From: an uncultured Actinomycetes bacterium
GTDB taxonomy: Bacteria; Actinomycetota; Thermoleophilia; Solirubrobacterales; 70-9
DNA: 15,954 bases
Assembly (NCBI GenBank): GCA_946479725.1
Contig: CAMLHB010000039.1
Location: forward strand, 1-15,954
Direction: 5' to 3'
Shown in pieces: positions 12,625 to 15,954 of the stretch. The translations under genes were made by a program, and so were the position numbers. The notes under the pieces were generated by a model that worked only from the letters and a program-made list of their open reading frames with translations, ran no database searches and had not been told where the DNA came from. The stretch's first letter is position 1, and each line of letters begins with the position of its first letter.

Positions 12625-12938
12625 TGAAAAAGGCAGCAGCGCTCATCGTCATCGCCGCCCTGTTTGCGGCCACCATCGGTGCGGCCGATGCTTTCGCGCT
12701 CTCCAAGTCTCGTGCTGAGCAGGCAGTTGTCCAGCGGGTCAAGGCGCGGTACTTCCCCAAGAAGGGTGCCTTTGCGGATTGCCACCGCCTAAGCAGCACC
12801 TTATTTGGTTGCACCTACAACTACACGTCCTCTAGCGAAAGCTGGTGCGAAGGCGGGGCGAAGGTCCGGCAGTACCCCAGCGGGCTGTCTGTTTCCCTAG
12901 GTCGTCCTCACGCTGTGATCGACAACGGCGGTTGCTGA
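12624..12938 (+). CDS. Small secreted protein with four cysteines, function unknown
   Basis: The 104-residue protein has a clear Sec signal peptide (MKK, then the hydrophobic AALIVIAALFAATIGAADAFA, cleavage likely after A25). The mature part of about 79 residues has Cys 53, 63, 75 and 104, enough for two disulfides, with YNYTSSSESWCEGG in the centre and a C-terminal Cys. I recognise no family. The gene has GGGAGG as ribosome site and the element motif at its start codon. A secreted product in such a small element suggests a role toward other cells or the environment, such as exclusion, toxin or surface effect, but this is open. Confidence 0.75.
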   Translation: MKKAAALIVIAALFAATIGAADAFALSKSRAEQAVVQRVKARYFPKKGAFADCHRLSSTLFGCTYNYTSSSESWCEGGAKVRQYPSGLSVSLGRPHAVIDNGGC

Positions 12939-12994
12939 CGCTCGCCAGCGAATCCGAAAACCTTCACCTGAGGGAGCTAGGAAACCTTGACCCG

Positions 12995-13038
12995 TTCTCT
13001 CGGTCTAAGAGAAACCTAGTCGCGGTCTGCTCTTTTTT
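12995..13038 (+). terminator. Possible terminator after the secreted-protein gene
   Basis: A 6-bp hairpin (12995-13000 with 13008-13013) is followed 20 nt later by six T. The distance between hairpin and T-run is too long for a typical terminator, so confidence is low. Confidence 0.25.
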
Positions 13039-13066
13039 ATGCCTGGTCACTAGGTATTTGAAGGTT

Positions 13067-13168
13067 ATGAGCCAAAATCGCCGAGTTGCTCTAAGGGGGT
13101 CTCTTGAGGAACCCGATCCTTATGCTCCTGCCTCCCATGTAGCAGCTCAGACGCCGGGGCTAAACTAG
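13067..13168 (+). CDS. Possible 33-residue peptide
   Basis: ATG 13067 has GAAGG 2 nt upstream and follows a TAGGTA sequence. The product starts MSQNRRVALRGSLEEPDPYA and ends PGLN. It has no hydrophobic segment or Cys. Only the plausible start and the position in a gap support it; it may be chance. Confidence 0.25.
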   Translation: MSQNRRVALRGSLEEPDPYAPASHVAAQTPGLN

Positions 13169-13237
13169 GCAATTGACTACTACCTGTTGACACTTCGGAG
13201 GCTGGTGACAGTCAGCAGAACGGCCTAGGGCGACACA

Positions 13238-13546
13238 TCAGACACACCGTCCAATAGTGGTAGCCTCATCGAAGACAAAAGCCGGATCGAGGAAGGCGGT
13301 GTGCCCCAGTCCCCGACCCGGCCTCTGTACACCAAATCGCAGAGCCATAGTAACAACTGGACGGCAGCCGTCCTGCCGACCGCGAGGTTCAAGCTCGGAT
13401 GATGTTCGAGCAGACGGGCGCACCACTTCCAGATGAATGCCCGTCCGCGTCCGGTTCACCCCGGAGGCAGCAGGCGTCTCAGCCAATGACGAAAAGTCGG
13501 CTGCGGGGTAAAGCGCGACCTGGACCCGATTGAGACGCCTGGTCAT
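13238..13546 (-). CDS. Uncertain 102-residue ORF
   Basis: The ORF begins at ATG 13546, which lies on a copy of the element motif exactly as in the secreted-protein gene (GTAGTCAATG). The product (MTRRLNRVQVALYPAADFSS...) shows no recognisable domain, and its codon use is mixed. There is no good ribosome site, so it would need leaderless translation. The shared motif-start geometry is the main argument for it. It could equally be non-coding sequence with a motif copy. Confidence 0.3.
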   Translation of the reverse strand: MTRRLNRVQVALYPAADFSSLAETPAASGVNRTRTGIHLEVVRPSARTSSELEPRGRQDGCRPVVTMALRFGVQRPGRGLGHTAFLDPAFVFDEATTIGRCV

Positions 13547-13714
13547 TGACTACGTTGACCAACACGGAGGAAGACTCCAAGTTGACTACTGCTCCCCTCG
13601 CAAGGGGGGGCAGTACGTCCCCATCCGGTAGGAAGGAGGAGCATTCTCTTCTTGACTCTCACCCGGCAATCTGTCGGGTTGACATTGACCCCCTAGAGCC
13701 CATGATTAGGGAGG
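13547..13714 (+). promoter_or_regulatory. Control region upstream of the excisionase-like gene
   Basis: The region holds element motifs at 13546-13553 and 13582-13589, a CCCCT/AGGGG hairpin near 13594-13607, and a promoter: TTGACA (13679-13684), a 17-bp spacer and ATGATT (13702-13707), 7 nt before GTG 13715. A near-perfect palindrome ACCCGGC-N5-GTCGGGT (13661-13679) touches the -35 box and may be an operator. Confidence 0.5.
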
Positions 13715-13999
13715 GTGCCGACTGCACCCGAGATCCCAACCCTCTCCGTCCAGCTAGACGACGCGACCCTAGATCGGCTGGCCGCCGCCGTCGCGGTCAA
13801 GGTGGCCGCGCTGCTGCCGGACCCCGGCGCTGATCCGTGGCTCTCCTCAGCCGAGGCAGCCGCTTACCTCTCGATCACGGTCAACGCCCTTCACAAGCTC
13901 ACCGCAGCCGACGCGATCCGCTACAGCCAGCAGGCGTATGGCGGCAAGCTCTATTTCCGTCGATCGTGGCTCGACGCCTACCGCGAAGCAGTGAGTTGA
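13715..13999 (+). CDS. Excisionase-like HTH protein (putative recombination directionality factor)
   Basis: The 94-residue protein ends in a MerR-like/excisionase HTH (residues 42-92): WLSSAEAAAYLSITVNALHKLTAADAIRYSQQAYGGKLYFRRSWLDAYREA, the usual layout of a helix-turn-helix followed by a wing and a domain-closing W-L-D. The first 40 residues (VQLDDATLDRLAAAVAVKVAALLPD) form an amphipathic helix found in related proteins. GTG 13715 is preceded by AGGGAGG with no spacing, so leaderless initiation from the promoter at 13679-13707 is more likely. Its place one gene before the integrase supports a role as Xis, controlling excision. A pure transcription-factor role cannot be excluded. Confidence 0.75.
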   Translation: MPTAPEIPTLSVQLDDATLDRLAAAVAVKVAALLPDPGADPWLSSAEAAAYLSITVNALHKLTAADAIRYSQQAYGGKLYFRRSWLDAYREAVS

Positions 14000-14091
14000 C
14001 GCGCTGCCATGATGCTGCCAAGCCCCTCAGAGTTGGCTCTGCAACTGCCTTTCCCGAGTGACCCCTTGATTCAGTATTTGGAGGTCATACA

Positions 14092-14163
14092 ATGGAGGTA
14101 GTCAATTCGTCAGCCGTTCGCTGGCGAGACAAAACCACAAGGGGAGCCGTTACAAATGAATAG
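14092..14163 (+). CDS. 23-residue leader ORF overlapping the integrase start
   Basis: ATG 14092 has the strong ribosome site GGAGGT (14080-14085) at 6 nt spacing. The product starts MEVVNSSAVRWRDKTTRGAV, and its TAG stop (14161-14163) lies 3 nt past the integrase start codon in another frame. The element motif (14098-14105) is inside it. This arrangement suggests translational coupling or a control peptide for the integrase. Confidence 0.45.
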   Translation: MEVVNSSAVRWRDKTTRGAVTNE

Positions 14164-15508
14164 CTGTACGACCGCTGCCAAGCAGGCTGCGGGGAAACGC
14201 CGTAGGCGCGTCCCCGGCAAGAACAATCACAAGCTGTACGAACGCATCGACGCGGCAGGGAAGACGGTCTATGAGATCGCCGTCCGCAACGCGAAGGGCA
14301 ACCAAACCTTCGTCACCGCCGCCAACAAGCACAAGATCAGCGCTGCCCGAGCTGAGCGGGATCGCCTGCATGGCGAAGTCAGCACCGGGAAGGTCGTCAT
14401 CGACAACGCCAGGTTGACCTACGGGCAAGCCTGCGATGCCTATGTCAAGAACCAGGTTGCCGACCTCGCACCCCGGACGCGGGAAGGCTATGAAGGCGTG
14501 ATCCGCAATCACCTACGTCCCCGCTGGGGAAGTCGGCGCATGGACAAGATCACCGTTGACGACGCCGCTCAGATGGTCCGCGAGTGGCGGGCTCTGGAGG
14601 TCAGCGAGGCCACGATCGCCGGACGCCTCGTCGTCGCCGGTCGCGTCTTCCGCTACGCCAAGCGCCGGATGCACAGCCACGCTGAGAACGTCATCGCCTT
14701 GCTCGACTCTGGAGAGCGGGCGAAGCTGAGCGAGGTCGCGCCCAAGCGCTACTTCCTGCCCGACGAGTTGGATCAGACGCTTGCCGCCGTGCAGGAACCC
14801 TGGAACCTCCCGTTCACCGTCGCCGCCGTCACCGGGGCGAGGCAATCCGAAGTGGCCGGGTTGCAGTGGGATGACTGGGACCTAGAGGACGTGGACGCCG
14901 CCTCAGTCCGCTTTGACTACCAGCTTGACCGCAGAGGGAAGCGGGTCAAGTTGAAGACGGTAGAGAGCCGCCGCGTCGTAGACGTGCCGCGCTTCCTCGC
15001 AGTCCGCATGGTCGAGCTGAGGGCACGTAGTCAATACAGCCAGGGCGGTCACTTCTGCTTCTGCACCAGGACCGGCCGCGCCTACTCGCAGCGCAACCTA
15101 GCCCGCGAGCTGAGGAAGGCACAGACCAGGGCAGTCACCCCCGAGGGCAAGCCGACCTTCCCGCTGCTTCACGTCCGCGACCAGGACGGGAACCCGGTCA
15201 AGCCCCCCAAGAACACGATCCCGAGCTTTCACGGCTTCCGTCACTCAGCCGCAAGCGAGGCCATCGCAGACGGGGAGTCGATCGAGGACGTGGCAGACCG
15301 GCTAGGCCACAAGTCAACGATCGTCACGGAGACCATCTACCGCCACCAGATCAAGACCGCCGAGCGGAGCGCCGCCAACAGGTCCAAGCTCGAAACTCGG
15401 TATGGCAGCAGGATGGCAGCAGCAGAGCGCAGCGAAGCGCATGAAGCGGCTGGACCAGGTGAAGGGGAAGTAGTCAATCTAGCCACGGTTCGCGACTCCC
15501 GGCAGTAG
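14156..15508 (+). CDS. Tyrosine recombinase (integrase)
   Basis: The 450-residue protein has a basic N-terminus with an arm-binding type domain (about 20-75: KLYERIDAAGKTVYEIAVRNAKGNQTF), a SAM-like core-binding domain (about 85-180: LTYGQACDAYVKNQVADLAPRTREGYEGVIRNHL) and the catalytic domain (about 200-410). The catalytic set is complete: R229 (TGARQSEVAGLQW), K267, H359-x-x-R362 (HGFRHSAAS), H385 (LGHKS) and Y395 (TIYRH). It has AAGGGGAG at 9 nt before the ATG. It reads toward attR, and its 3' end contains the right arm-type repeats and a motif copy. It should catalyse integration into the tRNA-Thr anticodon loop. Confidence 0.95.
   Translation: MNSCTTAAKQAAGKRRRRVPGKNNHKLYERIDAAGKTVYEIAVRNAKGNQTFVTAANKHKISAARAERDRLHGEVSTGKVVIDNARLTYGQACDAYVKNQVADLAPRTREGYEGVIRNHLRPRWGSRRMDKITVDDAAQMVREWRALEVSEATIAGRLVVAGRVFRYAKRRMHSHAENVIALLDSGERAKLSEVAPKRYFLPDELDQTLAAVQEPWNLPFTVAAVTGARQSEVAGLQWDDWDLEDVDAASVRFDYQLDRRGKRVKLKTVESRRVVDVPRFLAVRMVELRARSQYSQGGHFCFCTRTGRAYSQRNLARELRKAQTRAVTPEGKPTFPLLHVRDQDGNPVKPPKNTIPSFHGFRHSAASEAIADGESIEDVADRLGHKSTIVTETIYRHQIKTAERSAANRSKLETRYGSRMAAAERSEAHEAAGPGEGEVVNLATVRDSRQ
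15403..15422 (+). repeat. Right paired TGGCAGCAG repeats (putative integrase arm sites)
   Basis: TGGCAGCAG occurs at 15403-15411 and 15414-15422, again 11 bp apart and in the same orientation as the left pair. The pair ends 106 bp before the attR core and lies within the integrase coding sequence. Confidence 0.6.
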
Positions 15509-15528
15509 GCCGCAGCACCCCGCGCCCG

Positions 15529-15539
15529 ATTTGTAATGA
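15529..15539 (+). repeat. attR core
   Basis: ATTTGTAATGA is identical to the attL core. Upstream on the element side, CACCCCGCGCCC then GATTTGTAAT resembles the flank and anticodon of the element's own tRNA with 26 nt missing between. Confidence 0.88.
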
Positions 15540-15571
15540 GGAGGTTGCCGGTTCGATTCCGGCGGCGGGCT
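15529..15571 (+). pseudogene. 3' half of interrupted tRNA-Thr(TGT)
   Basis: The segment gives the 3' anticodon stem TGAGG, variable AGGTT, T-arm GCCGG-TTCGATT-CCGGC and acceptor GGCGGGC (15564-15570), which pairs perfectly with GCCCGCC at 9605-9611. A T5 run follows, probably the tRNA terminator. The 5' sequence needed for a tRNA is 5.9 kb away. Confidence 0.9.
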
Positions 15572-15688
15572 TTTTCTCCCTGACACGAGGGTTCTTCCAC
15601 CTCCGCCGCAACTTTCTCTTTAGCTCCCGTTTACGCAAACGGCGCTAAGCGCAGAAGGCAAGGGAAGTCAACCAAGGAGGCATGGAAG
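15572..15688 (+). promoter_or_regulatory. Leader region of the downstream secreted-protein gene
   Basis: It holds the perfect hairpin CCGTTT-ACGC-AAACGG (15627-15642), nested in TTAGC/GCTAA, and the ribosome site AAGGAGG (15674-15680), 8 nt before ATG 15689. I could not assign a promoter or riboswitch class. Confidence 0.35.
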
Positions 15689-15954
15689 ATGCGGCAACAA
15701 CAGGAGTTCCGGAAGCGAGAAGGAGGAGGGCACCGGTCGCGCCGTCTGGCGATCGCCGTCGTCTGCGCGGTAAGCGCCTTCGCATCGATGGCGACCGCGG
15801 CGCAGGCGTCGGTGATCAGCATCGGCAGCGTGCTGCCGGAAGGGGCGACCTCGGCGCCGTTCAAACGGGTGCAGACGCTCTTCAACACGGCGCTGCCGGA
15901 GTCGGGCGCGACGCTGTCCTCGCCGGTCAACGGAGCGATCGTGCGCTGGCGGGT
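15689..15954 (+). CDS. Secreted protein, N-terminal part (runs off the window)
   Basis: ATG 15689 has AAGGAGG at 8 nt spacing; ATG 15682 in another frame gives an unlikely Arg-rich product. The first 88 residues begin MRQQQEFRKREGGGHRSRRL, followed by the hydrophobic AIAVVCAVSAFASMATAAQA, a signal peptide with a long basic N-region and likely cleavage after AQA. The mature part (SVISIGSVLPEGATSAPFKR ... SPVNGAIVRWRV) looks beta-rich and extracellular. The family is not recognised. It is host DNA on the far side of the tRNA. Confidence 0.75.
   Translation, partial: MRQQQEFRKREGGGHRSRRLAIAVVCAVSAFASMATAAQASVISIGSVLPEGATSAPFKRVQTLFNTALPESGATLSSPVNGAIVRWR

Larger units (their letters stand above)
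12939..13237. other. Mostly non-coding stretch with a weak terminator and a small ORF
   Basis: This region is less GC-rich than its neighbours. It holds a possible terminator (TTCTCT/AGAGAA at 12995-13013 followed by T6 at 13033-13038), a 33-residue ORF (13067-13168), the motif TTGACTAC at 13173-13180 and a TTGACA at 13186-13191. No convincing larger gene is present. Confidence 0.4.
9636..15539 (+). mobile_element. Integrative element of about 5.9 kb in a tRNA-Thr(TGT) gene
   Basis: The element is bounded by the 11-bp direct repeat ATTTGTAATGA (9636-9646 and 15529-15539) and splits a tRNA gene whose halves rejoin perfectly across the repeat. It contains an integrase next to attR, an excisionase-like gene, a replacement tRNA-Thr, several regulators and a secreted protein. 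It shows no capsid, tail, relaxase or replication genes, so it is either a satellite-like element, a degenerate prophage or plasmid, or a new small integrative element. Its base composition is visibly less GC-rich than the flanks, and the TTGACTAC motif was seen only inside it. Confidence 0.93.

Noticed and set aside
9851..15477. The TTGACTAC copies as a CRISPR array or as simple -35 boxes
   Set aside because: Spacing is irregular, both orientations occur and there are no cas genes; most copies have no -10 at 16-18 bp, and several lie on start codons or inside int.

Overview
The window looks like chromosomal DNA of a high-GC, deep-branching actinobacterium, most likely Thermoleophilia/Solirubrobacterales; this placement is an inference from gene content and style, not from a marker gene. 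The left part (1-8593) keeps a gene order known from Bacillus (disA ... ispD-ispF ... cysS-rlmB ... sigH): disA (C-terminal end only), carD, ispD, a PHP-family histidinol-phosphatase-like gene, ispF, a long-chain acyl-CoA ligase-like gene, a coiled-coil protein, cysS, rlmB and a Bacillus-type sigH. A 48-residue membrane protein lies on the minus strand between ispD and the PHP gene. A GNAT-like gene (8590-9582, minus) converges on sigH.

From 9636 to 15539 lies a compact integrated element of about 5.9 kb. It is inserted in the anticodon loop of a tRNA-Thr(TGT) gene. The 5' half of that tRNA remains at 9605-9646 and the 3' half at 15529-15571, with the 11-bp direct repeat ATTTGTAATGA at the junctions. 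Joined at the repeat, the halves form a perfect cloverleaf. The insertion therefore splits the tRNA gene, and the element carries its own complete tRNA-Thr(TGT) at 9912-9985. Paired TGGCAGCAG repeats sit exactly 106 bp inside each att core and look like integrase arm sites. The element encodes a tyrosine recombinase next to attR, an excisionase-like HTH protein, a lone sigma-70 region-4 protein with a small overlapping partner, two related winged-helix regulators, an XRE regulator, a small secreted four-Cys protein and a few uncertain small ORFs.

Three features make the element unusual. (1) The asymmetric 8-mer TTGACTAC (often ATTGACTACCT) occurs 13 times in both orientations inside the element and was not seen in the flanks; several copies sit on gene starts. 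(2) Two unannotated 19-residue peptides, both ending IHKxN with a proline at the same position, lie beside the two winged-helix genes, suggesting a peptide-regulator switch. (3) A 36-bp promoter/operator-like segment is present as two outward-facing inverted copies around the central regulator. Together these suggest a lysogeny-like control circuit; all functional statements about it are inference.

In the host genes, ispD and cysS each contain an in-frame palindrome encoding an extra peptide. cysS also carries an apparent frameshift near 6684. Many host genes start 8-9 nt after a TAnnnT box, as expected for leaderless transcripts. sigH has a structured leader of about 100 nt. Right of the element (15689 onward) begins a secreted-protein gene that runs off the window.
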